Shown: positions 1-15,383, numbered from the stretch's first letter. The stretch is DNA of 64,000 nucleotides from Spizellomyces punctatus DAOM BR117 (GCF_000182565.1 NW_015971537.1:1275299-1339298); one strand, 5' to 3'. Notes: generated by a model from the sequence alone, not told the origin. Program-made: numbers and translations.

Positions 1-3000
1 ATCATCTTGTCCACAACGTCCGCTGGAATCTCCTCCGCATTCAATTGATCGAACATGATATTCAGATTTCGTTCCGCATTGTCATAGATTCTTCTTTGCT
101 GAGGCTACAAGGACCGAAAGTTTGAGTCCATATCTCTTCAAAACGATATCACTGCCCGCGCCAAATGACTTACAGCACTAGAGACACTACGGAATAGATC
201 CAAATACTTTGTTAATCCGTCGTATAGGGGCTTATGAGCCACTGGAATGTGGGAACGGTCGCCAGGAGCTGTTCTCTGAAATTTTAGAGCCATTCCTTAA
301 TGCATACATATCAGAAACAGAACTTACGATATTTAGATGCCACTGGTGCAGCCGATGGTGGCCTCTGAGGTGTAGGTGTCCGCGCTGGACCAGGTGACGG
401 CAGTCCACTCTGGGCAACGGGTGCCTGAGCATGTGTAGACGGCGCTCCAGCATAAACTGGCGGTGTCGCCGTTCGCAAGCCTACGCTGGGGATCGTGGGT
501 TTCCCACCTATAGGAGGAGTAGGAGGTGGGGGAGTGGGTGTCGGAATAGGTCCAGCGCCACCATAGCCAGGTTGTTGTTGTGGTTGTGGTTGGCCGTAAC
601 TATTGTAATCGGCCTGATAGCCTGTTGGGGGCGGAGACAAGATTCTTCCTGGAGCAGTTTGTGCCGTGTATTCATGCTGCCCATTTTGTGGCAGCGCCGG
701 AGTTCTCCGCCCCAGTCCAGGAGATGCTGACGGTTGTTGTGCATATCCCGTTGTCGGTGGTGGGGGCAATGGAGCAGTTGCTGTTGGCTGCTGTGCGCCC
801 GGGAACGGATTACTTACAGGGGCGGTATTACTGGCCAGGCGAGACTTTGACAGCACCATTGGCGGATCATTAAAGCCGGTCTTCGGAGCTGCAATTGAAG
901 AACTTCTGTTAGACAAATGACCTCACAAGGCGTCAACTATTTACCTACTAGTATGTTGCATGGAAACAGGCTGTGGCGCTTGCTGATCAAACGCGTTGCT
1001 CGCGGGCGGCGGTGGGTACGCGGAAGCCGGAGGAGGATTACTTACGTGACCATAACTAGAAGGTTGATACTGGGTGTTATAGGTCGCCGGGGTTGGCTGC
1101 GAGTAACCATATGCCGGCTGTTGGGGCTGAGCATAATACTGGCCACCCGTCTGCTGTCCATATACAGGGGTATAGGACGGTTGATTCCAGGCACTATTAG
1201 TAATGTGCGTCGGTCCGTTCGCTGGCTGCGATACGTAAGGTTGCTGCGGGCCTTGGTAATGAACTGGAGCAGGTGCGAGGATATCTTTCACCTCAAAGCC
1301 AGGTCCGGGAGGTCGTGTCACCTGTCGTTTCAAGCCGCCACTCCGATACACTCTATCTTTAAGCACCGCAATAGCATCTTCTGTGCCCGGAGGTGGGCCA
1401 TGACGCTCTTCTCTTGGCGTCCATCGGAATCCTTCAGGTACGAGTTCAAGCAATGTCCATGCCATATCCAATTTCCCTTGTCCAGCGACAGAATCAGCAT
1501 ACTCCGCATAGTGGTCGTACAGGTTTTCCAATTGAAAGAATCCAGACGGGTTACTAAGTTCTGGATCGACGAAACCAATAGCCTTTCGGAATACGGTAAC
1601 TTTTTCAATGAGGCTCTGGAGAGCAACAATATGAGACGCGTAAGCAGTAACTTGCTTCTTGTTCTGCGACCCAGCACCCTCCAGCAGCCTATGCTCTTCC
1701 TCAATTTCTCTCCGGCTCCAAATGTTAACAACCTTTTTCAAATCGCCGGCTGCGAGGTAACATAATACTGCTGCAAACTTTTTGTTATCCCTAGTTGCTC
1801 CGCGGTAGTCGGCTCCGTCAGGACTGGTAGGGCTAGTTGCTTCAAGTCGCCTGCCAAGTGCTGAGAAAAGACTAGACGAGTCCTCCGCCTTGCCGTATGT
1901 ACAGATAAGCGCCAGAATATCCTTCCATCCTCCCTCTGCACCGTCCAGGTTCCCGTTCTCCACAATATCCTCAAGATCGCCGGTTACAACGCTTTTGAGT
2001 ACCCGCACGTAGCTCTTCTCCTTGGCTTGCCGTTTAAAGTACTCCTGTTGAGTTCTCAGGAGAAGATCCGGACCCCCCGACACAGCCAGCATAAGGGCAT
2101 CGGACAAGCGATTCGCACCGAGGGCAATATCTACCGCAGTTTCAAAGTCACCTAAAACGATCGCTTTCGTAATTAGAGTATCTATATCTCCCTGTTCGCC
2201 GGTCTTTTTTGATGGGTAGAGAGAGAATGGATCTGAGCGTCGTTTTTGCATCCTCTTCGCTTCTTCAGGGGCAATGGTATCGGATTGGGGCAGTATTTCT
2301 GGGAAGTCCGCCTCCGACGCGCCGAAGAGGTTCGTCAAACCATTGGGGTGCCCACCATCAGCCGCAGCTGCTTGTTTCACCGCACTTGGCGGCTCGCTCA
2401 CAGATGTTAGCGGCTCCTCCTCTTCATCTTTGGTATAGGCAGACAATCTGAGCTTCTGCAACAACCCTGCCAGCCTGTCTTCGCCAACCTTACTACGATC
2501 GAAACCGAGATATTGGAGAACCTGTTCCCGAGCGCCACTTTCCAGCATCACTTTCAGGAACGACCACATCTCACGGTCTGTTTCGTTAACCGCATCCCCT
2601 TCATCATCTGCGGCGGCCCTTCGTTCACAGAAAGCTTTGTACGTATCTAGTGCGCCGTCTGCCATGACCGCCTCCAATTCGTCGGCTCTCTTAGCAAAGG
2701 TAGGCTCTGTTGGGACAGTGCGAACTGCTATCCACTTGCTTTGCGTGTCAAAGGACACCAATTTTCCACCGAAGCCAAATGTCGCACCAACAGGACGACG
2801 CAGCCATTTTGGTGGTTGTCGTAGCGCAAATTGGGTCGCTGGTTGTGACTGTTGCTGTTGATAGCATCCGTCAAAAGGATCGTTACTAGTTGGCTGTGCC
2901 GCGGCCGGCTGCTCTTCCCCTTCCTCCGCCCCAGATGACTGCAGGGAGTGCACCGAGACATTACCATCAAAGCTCGAGATAGCGACCAGGTCAGGATTGC

Positions 3001-4202
3001 GCGGACACCATTGCACATCAAACGACCAGTTGTTGCTGCGTGCCAATTCACCAATCATTTCTCCAGTGGTTGGGTTCCACGCGAGCGTGGAGTTATCTTT
3101 TCCACTGGATAACAGCAAATCTGAGTCTTTTGGACACCATGAAACTGATAAAATTCCCTTTTGATGGCCTTGCAGACCCTGTAATTGCGGCATGTAAGGA
3201 TGGGCAGGGTTATCAATAAAAAATAATCCATCTAACCTTTTGCGGAGCACTCGCATTTCGCAGATCCCAAACAAGTAATACGGGGGCGTTGTCATCCTCC
3301 GACGCAGTTACCAGTTGTGTAGCCTATCATTTGGGAAAAAAATATTAGTGATGCATACCACCTACAGTGTAAGGTCCAGAATGACACCTTACCACAGCAG
3401 GATTCCATGCAAGCGCCGTGATAGGTTTACGCCCACCTGGATGAGCAAGCGTAATGATTTCCTTTTTGTGACGAAGATCCCACAGCACTGTGTATCCGTT
3501 ATTGCTAGCAGTCCCGAGGATGTATGCGACTTGTCGATTCCAAGCTAAGGTGCTAATGTCCTCTAATCTCTGAGATTTCGCTCCAGGGGTATACGGCTTT
3601 GTCGGATTTGTGAGATCCCAGATATAAATCTGCAAATCGATGGTAAGTGGACCACTCCGATCAACGGCGCCTTTACAAATCCCTAACCTCTCCGTCTGTG
3701 GCACCAGATGCCAGCAAGTTGCCCTGGACAGGGCTAAAGTCCAGCCCACGAACAGGTCCACCATGAATAGAGTGTCGCATCAACAGCGATTTTTGTGAAT
3801 CACCATCCATGATAGCAGCTGGGTTCCAAAGGTCCAGCTCCCCGTTTTCCATTCCACTCGCAAGGACTCCAAGAGGTCGAGTAGTGTCCCCCGGCAGTGC
3901 ACCCCACGCAAGCCGATTGAATCTATTAAGGTAAAGATTAACTATCTGGAAAGGAGTCCAAAGCCCACCATTACGTACCTGGCGCTACACGTAATACCAC
4001 CCAGCCGTCTCAAATTTTTGGAGCCGGGCGTTCCTGGTTGAGCGGCCAAGTTTAAGTCAAAGATTTCGAGTTCAGCAGCGGTGCTGAAAGATGCATCTAG
4101 AGCCCCAGCAACGGTTCCAGTCGCGAGAAGGGGCCCATGGGTGTCATGCTGTCCTGGCGACCATGCCAATGTTGACGTTCGATCGATGTATCGCAACCTC
4201 AT
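1..4202 (-). CDS. SEC31: COPII coat outer-shell protein Sec31 (3' end cut by window edge)
   Basis: Sec31 pairs with Sec13 to form the outer cage of COPII vesicles leaving the endoplasmic reticulum. Exons from high to low are 3979-4202, 3688-3922, 3393-3629, 3237-3323, 945-3178, 328-905, 174-268 and 1-98, with the phase kept at every junction; about 1262 residues are visible. The N-terminus (MRLRYIDRTSTLAWSP, then PLLATGTVAGALDASFS) is the typical Sec31 start. WD40 repeats fill about the first 330 residues (IYIWDLTNP, QLVTASEDD, WDLRNA, SWCPKDSDLLLSSGKDN). An alpha-solenoid region follows, then a long Pro/Gln/Tyr-rich region, and KYPPGDRSHIP opens the conserved C-terminal helical domain. That domain runs off the left edge, so only a few tens of residues should be missing. 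The first ATG is at 4202. Identification is by family resemblance and I consider it secure. Confidence 0.95.
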
Positions 4203-6187
4203 CGTGGATTACAGTAACCCAGTGTCCAATGTGCAGAATATGCGACTCTGTATACTTCTAAAAGGGGTTGAGAGAACATGTTTTGTCAGTCATTGTTGCA
4301 CGTGAAATCCCAACAAACTACGTTCAAAATGCCGGATGACATGCAGCTGCAGCACAGGAATTCCGCAGTCCCTTGAACGTTAAAAGACATATAGGTCTAA
4401 TACAAACCTCCTTTGCTAGCGTTGGAGTGATTCGTTGTCTTCCGTTACCGCACAAGGATCCTTTGCACACAACACACACGCACACACAGCGGCGCGACCA
4501 GATGGATGGGGGAAAAGACCAACGCGACGTGGACGGATTCTCCCTCGCGTGCTTTAAGTAGGCAGGACGTTCGTCTACCCTGAAAGGGAAAGGCGAGATG
4601 CAAGTCGTCGTTCTTTGATGCAACAAAGGTTGGTTTCGAAACTGCAACCCAAAAGCTGGTCGTTGCGCTGTTGGGTGACCCGGTTGACACGATGACTGAA
4701 CTGTTGACAAGCCACAGCTCCTTACCACAAATGGAAATCCACGCCACGATGAACGGCATTTTACAGGTTGAGGCAAGTGATTGGTCGATGCGCTTGGAAG
4801 TCTTGACTAGGAAACATGTCTAGAGTTTCCTTCTGGACAAGAATATTTAGAAAGTGTAGGTCGTATTCACAGTCAAGCTATAGAATCGTCGAGGAGATAT
4901 ACGTATTTAGCAGACTCCTGCTATCAGCTTAAACATTGTAAAGTCATGCTCAAGTAGAAGTTTCACACCTCTGTTGAGGAAAAAGTTCATGTCATTACCA
5001 AAAAATAACATAGACATTCGGTTCCCTTCGCAAGCTTTCCAATCTAAAAGCCGTAGCACAGTATTGGCCTCCAAAAAAGACGGTTCTTTCCATATGCAGC
5101 TCTCAAGAAGGCAACATTGCAAAAATTTCTGAACTTGGATGCTTCCAATATAGAGAAGTTAAGATGTCACCCAATCATTTGCTACTATACGGCTAGTGAG
5201 CTTATATCTTTGTTTAGCCACAGTATTTGAATCTGATCTTATGATAGAAACAACGCTTGAAGCAACTTGATCAGCATCGGAATCATAACGTGCTTGTCCC
5301 ACCTTCATCCTTGCGTTACCTTCAGTGCATTTGCCTACATCTAGCAAGTGTGCAAGGCATCAGTGCAGCTAGTTCTTTATTATATATGACGCTATTCAAA
5401 TCCCCAAGTATCTCTCCGCTTGCATGTATGCAGACCTACCAGGCCAGCACCGCCGTGTCACCTACCAGGACCGATATGTCCGCACACGTTTTCAGCAGAT
5501 CATTTCACGTTTGTGAGCCCCATACCATGTAGATTGGACGAGACTTTTTTTGGTTTGACCAGCAGTACTCCCAGGAACCATCATTGTCACCACTTGCAGT
5601 ACTCCGAACCTGCGTCATTGCTACCATAGGCCTCACTCACGGGCCACCTGGACTGGCAGAATCTCTCTCAACGCTGTACGCTATATACTATCTGGACCAT
5701 CCGTGCAGCACTTTCTGCAAATGGGTGTCCAACCGACAAACTGGATTTTGTAACTATGACTTAGATCTACATTTCGCATCATCCAGTAACAAGCATCATC
5801 ATTGAAATTTATAATCACGTGGATAAACAACATGTTTTACCTGTCAAAATAAGGTGACCTTCTGGCCGTCGTGTCTATAATGTGCATATATTGTGTAAAT
5901 CGTATTGGAATGCCACGCCCCATGCGGGCTATACCGGTAGCAATAGATACTTGTTAAATGGGAAACATCCGATTTTTGACAGGTGAATGAGATGGCAGTC
6001 GGAAAATGATTCAAGACAGCCAAGAGGTTATGACAGGTCAAGTCGTTTGTGTTGATGCAACAAAGCAAAGCCCGATGGCAAGAAGGAAACTCAATTATCT
6101 TAAAAGTCGAGAGTTCAAAATGTTCTTCCCCACAAGCCCTTTTTTTCGGAATTATTATTTCTTTGCCAAACTACCATCATAATTGGG
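4203..6187. other. Intergenic region without a supported gene
   Basis: This 2 kb stretch lies between the SEC31 start and the next plus-strand gene, so the two genes are divergent and both promoters probably sit here. Only short open frames occur on either strand. The longest is 150 codons on the minus strand at 4324-4776; it has no recognisable domain and no convincing extension by splicing. A short CA-rich run (about 4468-4487) is present. I see no RNA gene. A small, intron-rich gene on the minus strand around 4324-5350 cannot be excluded. Confidence 0.5.
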
Positions 6188-7827
6188 ATGTTGTCTAGAT
6201 ATGCTCCCCGGCCGATTAGGATGGGATTAGGCCTATTTCCTAGTTCCTCCACCTGTGCATCCAGTCAACGCCGTCTATTTCTTCGGGAGCATGCAGCCAT
6301 CCAAGCTTCGAGCTCTCTATTATTGGCTCGACAGATTCTCCCCCCTCGAAGTTTTTCGGTTGCGGTTCCTCTTCTGAGAAGCAATGGCAGCCGTAAACAA
6401 TCCGAGCTACCTGAATTACCACCGGGGTAAGCCCATCATAGTTTGCTTATATCACATTGAAATGCTTAAAACTTTTGGTCTTTCTTTCATAGATTCACTT
6501 GGCCTGTACCACCTGGAAGCGAAGATCTCCCTCCACCTTCCAATCAATCCTATTGGAAGAAAGTACTCAAGCCGAATTTTGAACATATTTACAAAGATAA
6601 TTATCTGGACGTAAGCGTGAACTTTCCGGGTACCCAAACCTGGCCGGTGAGTTGCACTTGCTCCGAGAATTCAATTATACGTTCATCAAACGGTTCGTGG
6701 CTAAATGTGGGATCATGCAGTCGATGAAATACTACAATCACATGAACTCTTACATCAAGAATTTGGAAATGCCGATCACAAATCAAAATGCAATTACGGG
6801 ATATTGGAAACGATTTTTAAAATTGTACAAGGAGATAGACCGGATACAGTAAGTGGGGTTTAATTGCTGCCGGCCAAATGATGTTTGGCGCTGACGATAT
6901 TATTTTAGCCTCACATTGCGTCGACCAAATAATGAACGCTGCTATCCAGACATGATGTGGCAGGATAGTCCCTTAGATTTGACAGTTGGCGAGGTAAGGG
7001 ATTAACAAACCTTAAATATTTTTCAGGCGCTTACTGATATGAACAATCCCCAGTTCAAACCAAAGGGTCACCAACCTATCGAAGGCCAAACGCAATGCTT
7101 TTTATATGCACAGTATGGTGTATGGGACAAAATCGCCCGCAACTTGTGGGCTTCCTATTGCTGGGACCTCGCAGGGAACAGGACCTTGACCGCCACACAA
7201 ATCGACAAGATCTCAAAACAAGCGATGGAGCAAGTCTTTGCAGACTTGAAAGGCAGAGTAGTCGTTATGGTAATTCATGTTCATGAAGAGGTGGAGATTT
7301 TGGTCGCCCCACAATGTCAGCTTCTTTTGGATTACCTGACCGGTCAGAATATGACCAAACCCAGAAACATTGTTCCGAAACCGAGCAGAAAATACCATTG
7401 GCTTAACGATGCAGATGAAATATATCGTGCTTTGACGGACGCGGTGGAGCAGGGATCGAACGTGGTGAAGAGCGAGGAGGCCGCCATTCAGAGTCGTATT
7501 CTGGCATTTAAAGAGGGGCAGCGTTCTACGGTATTGGAAGGCGAAAAGACAAAGGCACAGAAGGCATCCCAGCCGAAAAAGACCGCCAAGTACGAGAACA
7601 GTGTGGCTAAGACAAAGGCACTGACACCGCCCCGGCCGAAGAATGCCACCAAATACAAAAACGCTGTAGCTCCAAAAATGTTGTGCGAACCCACTGCTGC
7701 TGTCATTCGTGTGCCGGAAAAAAAGAAGAGATGGGCCCAGATCGCCACCGAGACGTGGTTCTTGACAGCATCTCTAGCGTGCACGACACAAGCGACCTTG
7801 AAACTCTCGGAACTTTTGGGGAACTAA
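6188..7827 (+). CDS. Unrecognised protein with mitochondrial-type presequence
   Basis: Five exons join in frame: 6188-6426, 6493-6610, 6652-6848, 6909-6993 and 7027-7827, giving 479 residues. I do not recognise the family. The first 75 or so residues are rich in Arg, Ser, Leu and Ala with almost no acidic residues, like a mitochondrial targeting peptide. The middle part (roughly residues 85-350) looks globular, with aromatic and charged patches such as FEHIYKDNYLD, YYNHMNSYIKNLEMPIT and PQFKPKGHQPIEGQTQCFLYAQYG. The C-terminal third is Lys/Ala/Pro-rich and holds two tandem copies of a 21-residue unit. The third exon assumes a short 41-nt intron (6611-6651) with a GTGAG acceptor, which is the weakest junction. 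A mitochondrial role, perhaps in the ribosome or in assembly, is only inferred from the presequence. Confidence 0.7.
7546..7671 (+). repeat. Two tandem 63-bp coding repeats
   Basis: Units 7546-7608 and 7609-7671 both start with codons for KTKA and end with KY.N.VA. They encode a Lys/Pro/Ala-rich 21-residue repeat near the C-terminus of the unrecognised mitochondrial-type protein. The nucleotide copies have diverged, so the duplication is not recent. Confidence 0.8.
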
Positions 7828-8178
7828 AGCTACCAAGCTCGTAGCGTTAGATGTATTACTTATGTGATTTAAACTGCGGCATTTAATGGAGGAGGGCTCT
7901 GGTAGATTAAAGCAATGTCGAGGAAGCCAGTTATTCGACAGCATATATTATTTTCTTATTTACTATGACACTATGTAACTATATATTATTCAATGACTGT
8001 TGATACTGGCTAGATCTCTCGTTGGCTATCTTTGCATGTATCTTCCTTCTTTTGCCTCGCACATGTCAAAAGATTAAGGAATAGAGCACACAAGTGGTAA
8101 TAGACACGTTCTGAAAATATCATTAAAAGGTCCAAGAATTAATACAGGTGAATTTACAATGCATATCTAGAATAAGTA
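7828..8178. other. Convergent intergenic region
   Basis: AT-rich spacer between two genes that point toward each other, so it holds both 3' untranslated regions. No open frame, RNA gene or repeat is seen. Confidence 0.6.
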
Positions 8179-10340
<2,162 letters not shown>

Positions 10341-11809
10341 TTTAATCAGACCTTTTAAAAACAAATGATGGGATGGGTATGAGATTTATCTGTAGGCAAG
10401 AAGAGAGGTGCCCAAATGGCCTCTTATTTATACTCACTCGCTGGCAAGATGTAGCTAGCGCTATTTCACAAACGGAGCAAGCAAACGGAGGAACAAATCC
10501 AATGGGAAAGGAGGTGAGTCTTGTCCAAAATGCCTTCAACGCCCGTTCTTCTTTGCAGGCAATTTGCCTTTGATTTCAAAGTCTTTAAACAGGTGGGGAA
10601 GCGATCAATTCCCAAATATTCAAATCATTCCATAATTCCATTTTATTTCTTTTTTTCCCACGGTCCAAGAAACTCTTTTTTCCCACGGTCGTTTGAGAGG
10701 AGACGCGCGCTGGGACTTTCCCATTTGTCATCATTGGTGATTGAAACAAAAGTTTTCTTTGAAATTCCGCGGAAGTTCAAAACGCAACTTGTCCGAAATT
10801 CCCGCAATGACTCATCTAGAGATTTCGGACTCTTTCCCAATTGGATTTATTTATGCATGTGTGAGTGTTTGTTTTTGTGCTTGGTGGATAACTTGTTTGC
10901 AAGTGGGTAAGTATGGATAACTTGCTTGCAAGCAAGTGGGTAAGTAGGTTTGAAACTTGCCACGTAGACGTTTACTACTGGCCCTTACGACCGGCAGTGA
11001 GCGGGAATGAGATTAAAGCATTTCTACTCAACAACTGTGATTTATAATCTTGCTTTTCCAAGTTTCCGCTCGCGTCTGTGTAAAAAAAGTGTTGCCAGCG
11101 GTCAACGCTGCTGTTGCATATTTCCCCAACGGAGGAACACCCTCCATTGATCATTAAAAATGGCGATCTTGACGACATGTTGACGTCCAGGTAATCACAT
11201 GACGTTGAGGGTGAGGGGAGTGTTGGTTGGACTTTGATGACATCCAATTTCAACAAAGGACAGGTGACAAGAGGTGTATTGTAGTGAAGGAATGCAACCG
11301 CCGTGTCGAATAAAACATAACAGAAGGAAGGGAGATGAGCGATATGAAGCCTTGCTGTCCATCCGGAAAGTTAGGGACGCAACAACTGTCTCCAACTAAC
11401 AAAGCTAAAATCAAAGGTGGTAATGTTTCCCTTTGTCCTTCTTGTCAAAGACAGCCCGGAGCCCTCTAGAGTCGGAGGGTTCCGCGCACCGGTGATTTAC
11501 AAGCACACGACCAGCACGCGACGAGATGGCGCCCAAAGCCAGAATAGAACGCTTTGTGCTTATTGTCGGGCATTTTTTAAACACCAGCGGTAGAGCTGGA
11601 TGGCTGGGATGGACGGCGGTTTCATCGATTGGACGACCTGACCTTGTCACGATCAAGCAGGTTTAAACATTCATGATTATCTTACATGTTCCCCCAGCAT
11701 GATCCTTGTCAAGCATGCCGGCCTTTAAAGAAATGTTAAAGCTGCATGCTACTTTTGATATTCCAGTCTGGTGTTGACGCTTTTCACGCGTAGTATATTT
11801 CAGTCAGTA
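10341..11809. other. Divergent promoter region between MFS and GH31 genes
   Basis: The two flanking genes are divergent, so this 1.5 kb holds both promoters. I see T-rich tracts near 10640-10680, a palindromic tandem repeat at 10886-10947 and only short open frames. The longest of these (129 codons, plus strand, 10521-10910) looks like chance translation. Confidence 0.6.
10886..10947. repeat. Tandem repeat containing an 18-bp perfect palindrome
   Basis: Unit 1 (10886-10914) and unit 2 (10915-10947) share GGATAACTTG...GCAAGTGGGTAAGTA. Unit 2 has four extra bases that create the perfect palindrome ACTTGCTTGCAAGCAAGT at 10920-10937. Unit 1 keeps an imperfect version (ACTTG...CAAGT). It lies between two divergent genes and could be a binding site for a dimeric regulator; that role is inferred. 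Confidence 0.7.
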
Positions 11810-14800
11810 ATGCGTGCTGCACGTATTCTGAGCCTCATTCTCTTTGCCAAAGCAACAGCGGGGATTCCTGCCATCCACCAGCGTGATGATGCCAATCCTA
11901 GCGCTGCCCTAATTGACACATCCAAATGCTCTGGTTATTCCCTGTCGGATGCATCCGACACCTCCGTCGGACGATTCTCTGCCAAACTCTCTCTGAGCGA
12001 CCAGCCGTGTAATGCTTACGGCAAAGACTACCCAAACCTGGACATCACTGTGGAATACCAAACTCGCGAGCGTCTGCGTGTTCTCATCCGTGACACACCT
12101 CAGGAGAACTGGTTCATTCCTCCAGAGATTGTGCCGATCCCAAAAGCAGAGAACGGTGAAAAAAACAAGAGTAACTTGCGGTTCGAGTACGTCGCAAAGC
12201 CCTTTGGTTTCAAGATTATAAGAGTGGAGGATAATGAAGTGATTTTCGACACCACATCTCATAAAGTTAGTTTAAACAATTTAGTCTCTCCTCTCACTGA
12301 TTAAGTTCCTAAACTCAATCTTGCCTTGCTTTAGCTGATTTACGAGGATCAGTACCTTGAAGTCACGACCAGCGTACCATCCCATGCAAACATTTACGGA
12401 GGTTCCGAGTTTATCGGTCGCTTCCGCCGTAATGAGCAAAGCACCACGCAAGCACTCTGGGCTCGTGATGTTGCAACTCCCACGGAGGAAAACATTTACG
12501 GTAGTCATCCCATGTACATGGAAATGCGGAAAAATAAAGCGCATGCAGTCTACCTGCGCAACTCGAACGGAATGGACTTTATTCTTCGTGATGGCATCGT
12601 TAGATACCGTACGATTGGTGGAGTTCTTGACCTCACCTTTTTCGCACCATTGGGTGGAAATCCTAACGACGTTGTTGCCGAATATACCAAAGTCATTTCC
12701 CGACCTGCTATGCCTGCCTATTGGCATTTGGGTTTTCATCAATCTCGGTGGGGATATAAGAATATCACCAATTTGAAATGGGTGATGGACAACTATCGAA
12801 ACGCAAATATTCCACTCGAAACGATATGGTCGGATATCGATTATATGGACAAATACAGGGTAACTTTTTTCCCGTTAGTACAGTAACCAGAGCCAATCTT
12901 TTTAAATCATACTTGTAGGACTTTACGCTTGACCCGATTCAATATCCCAAAGAGTTAATGACCAAGTTTGTCAAAGAACTTCATCAAACGGCGCAACACT
13001 TTGTAGTCATTGTCGACCCTGGCATTAGCACGAATTCAACACCTTACCAACGCGGTTTGGATGCCCAAGTCTTTATGCAAAATGATGCAACTCATACAGA
13101 TGAGAAACACAAGTATTACATCGGACAAGGTACTGGCATTGAATACTGAATAGTTTATCCATAAACAGTTTGCTGACATTCTTCAATAAAAGTTTGGCCT
13201 GGTTACACCGCCTTTGTAGATTGGTTCCACCCAAATGCCAGTGCGTACTGGACCGATGAAGTTTCTCGTTTCCTGGACACCCTCGACGTTGATGGCCTAT
13301 GGATCGACATGAATGAACCCTCTTCATTTTGTTACGGACCATGCGGACTGGACGCACCTGATCCGGCAGTCTTTCAACCAAAGACCCCGTTTGACTTACC
13401 TGGAGGCGACGACTTTACTCCACCAGACTTTTTAAATGCCTCAATCGAAGCTGCGCGACAAGGAAGACCATTACCGTATTCAACCTTGCCAAGGAATCTC
13501 CACAAACGAGCCTACAAACCAATGCCAATCGAACAACAGCTAGAACCTCATTACAAAATCAACAATAAATTCGCCAATCTCTCTGACCATGCTGTTCAAA
13601 CCAATGCCACACATTGGGGAGGACAGGACAAACCCCGTATCAGTGAAGTAGATGTACACAACCTATACGGCCACATGTGGGCCATCGCAACCCGAAAGGC
13701 ATTAATTGCAAAAAGAGCCAACAAACGCCCGTTCGTTCTCTCCAGATCGACGTTTCCATCAAGCGGTGCGCACACCTACCACTGGACAGGCGACAATCAT
13801 GCCACATGGGAACATTTGCATTACTCTGTGGTCGGCGTATTGCAGTTCCAGATGTACGGAATATCCATGATTGGACCAGACATTTGCGGGTTCAACAGGT
13901 ACTTGTGCTATTCCACTGAGATGATGACCCTTGCCTCTAACTTGCTTCGTACATGTAGCAACACTACTGAAGAACTATGCAATCGCTGGATGTCCGTAGG
14001 GGCGTACTTTCCTTTTATGCGCAATCACAACATCCGGGGCACAATTTCCCAAGAAGCCTACATCTGGAACTCTGTGGCCGAAGCATCACGAACACATCTC
14101 CGTCATCGATACAGTCTCCTCCCTTACATGTACACCCATCTCTACCTATCTTCCGCACAGGGCACACCAGCATGGAAAGCCCTCATGTACGAGTTCCCAA
14201 CCGAAGCACCAACACTCTGGATCGATGCCCAATTCTTAATTGGACCCGCTTTACTCGTTTCACCCGTCGTTACCGAGAAAGCAACATCCGTCACGGCCTA
14301 CATGCCCAAATCCCGTTGGTACGATTTTACAACCTTGATCCCCATCAATGGACAAGGACGTAACATGTCCTTTGATGCACCATTGGGGCACGTTCCCGTG
14401 CATATTCGCGGTGGATACGTGATTCCCATGCAAGAACCTGGCTACACCACTACCGAATCCCGCAAGAATCCCTATTCCCTTATCGTAGCGTTAGACGAGA
14501 AAGGAAATGCACAAGGATTGCTATACCTAGACGATGGCGAATCCCTCAACGTCGATAATCATACTTCAAACATCTCATTTCAAGTATCGAATGGAAAAAT
14601 GGTTGCGGATGGAACATTCGGATATCAACCCAATGACTTACCAAAGTTGACAAAACTTGTTATACTCGGATCGCAACCTGTCCAACAGGTCCGAGTGAAT
14701 GATGCACAGATTATGTGCCAGATTTCTTATAAAGCTGATCGGGGGTCCGTGACCATCGAAGGATTGGCGATAGAGTTGACAGAGAGATTTACGGTAGAGT

Positions 14801-14913
14801 GGGGTGTGGGACCGATGAGTTTCCTTTCTATCAGCTCTGGGACAGGTATTCGTAAGGTGGACCTAGGAGTAATGGGGATGTTGTTGGTTTTCGTGGCAAG
14901 TCTCTGGTGGTGA
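11810..14913 (+). CDS. Secreted glycoside hydrolase family 31 alpha-glucosidase
   Basis: Four exons (11810-12265, 12335-12859, 12919-13129, 13193-14913) give 970 residues. The enzyme should release glucose from the non-reducing ends of alpha-glucans such as maltose and starch oligomers. A signal peptide is visible (MRAARILSLILFAKATAG). GH31 landmarks are in order: HLGFHQSRWGY; WSDIDYMDKYRDFTLDP; the nucleophile Asp in LWIDMNEPSSF (about residue 436); RSTFPSSGAHTYHWTGDNH with the acid/base Asp near residue 598; and GPDICGF. Many NxS/T sites fit secretion. The last 20 residues are hydrophobic (VMGMLLVFVASLWW) after a Ser/Gly-rich stretch, which suggests a GPI-anchor signal and hence a surface-bound enzyme. 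An upstream in-frame GTG is not needed; ATG 11810 begins the signal peptide directly. Confidence 0.95.
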
Positions 14914-15383
14914 TTTTAAAATGAATGTTAGAGTCAATTTCTTAAAAACACAAAGAAGGAGCTTTGACGGATGCAAGATGACATTGATTTAGTGCTATCA
15001 GCAGAAAGTAGCTACCTATGAAGCCTACCTTTTGGATCTTTTACAATCGATCGCCTCCTCGTAAGGCAAACATTGTGATAAAACAGACATTGCACACAAA
15101 TGAGAAACTCACGCTAGATGCATAGTGAACTACCGCGATATACATTAAATGATATCTAAGTTACAAAGTACAAGCCCATTACGCACCCAATAACAGTTAC
15201 AGGCCATAGTGGCAAACAAAAAAAAACGATAAAAATATATATCCACATGCAACAAGAAAGAAACAAAAAAGAAAACAAAAAGAAAAATCCATCCCAACCA
15301 AGTGTCCATCACTCATGCCCACCACCCACAAAAAAAAAACCAATTCAATAGGTCGCTGGACCGTACTTTTTTTTGTCCACATG
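14914..15383. other. Convergent intergenic region
   Basis: This spacer holds the 3' regions of the GH31 gene and of the minus-strand histidine kinase. It is A-rich on the plus strand (several A runs between 15218 and 15340). No gene or RNA is seen. Confidence 0.6.

Noticed and set aside
4324-4776. Minus-strand 150-codon open frame
   Set aside because: Low-complexity, Cys- and Arg-rich translation with no domain; crosses a CA-repeat. No splice extension gave a recognisable protein.
10521-10910. Plus-strand 129-codon open frame in the MFS/GH31 spacer
   Set aside because: Phe-rich translation of T-rich DNA, overlapping promoter sequence, no family resemblance.
11810-14913. Possible gene cluster with the neighbouring MFS transporter
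   Set aside because: One exporter beside one hydrolase is not enough for a cluster; no biosynthetic enzyme is nearby.
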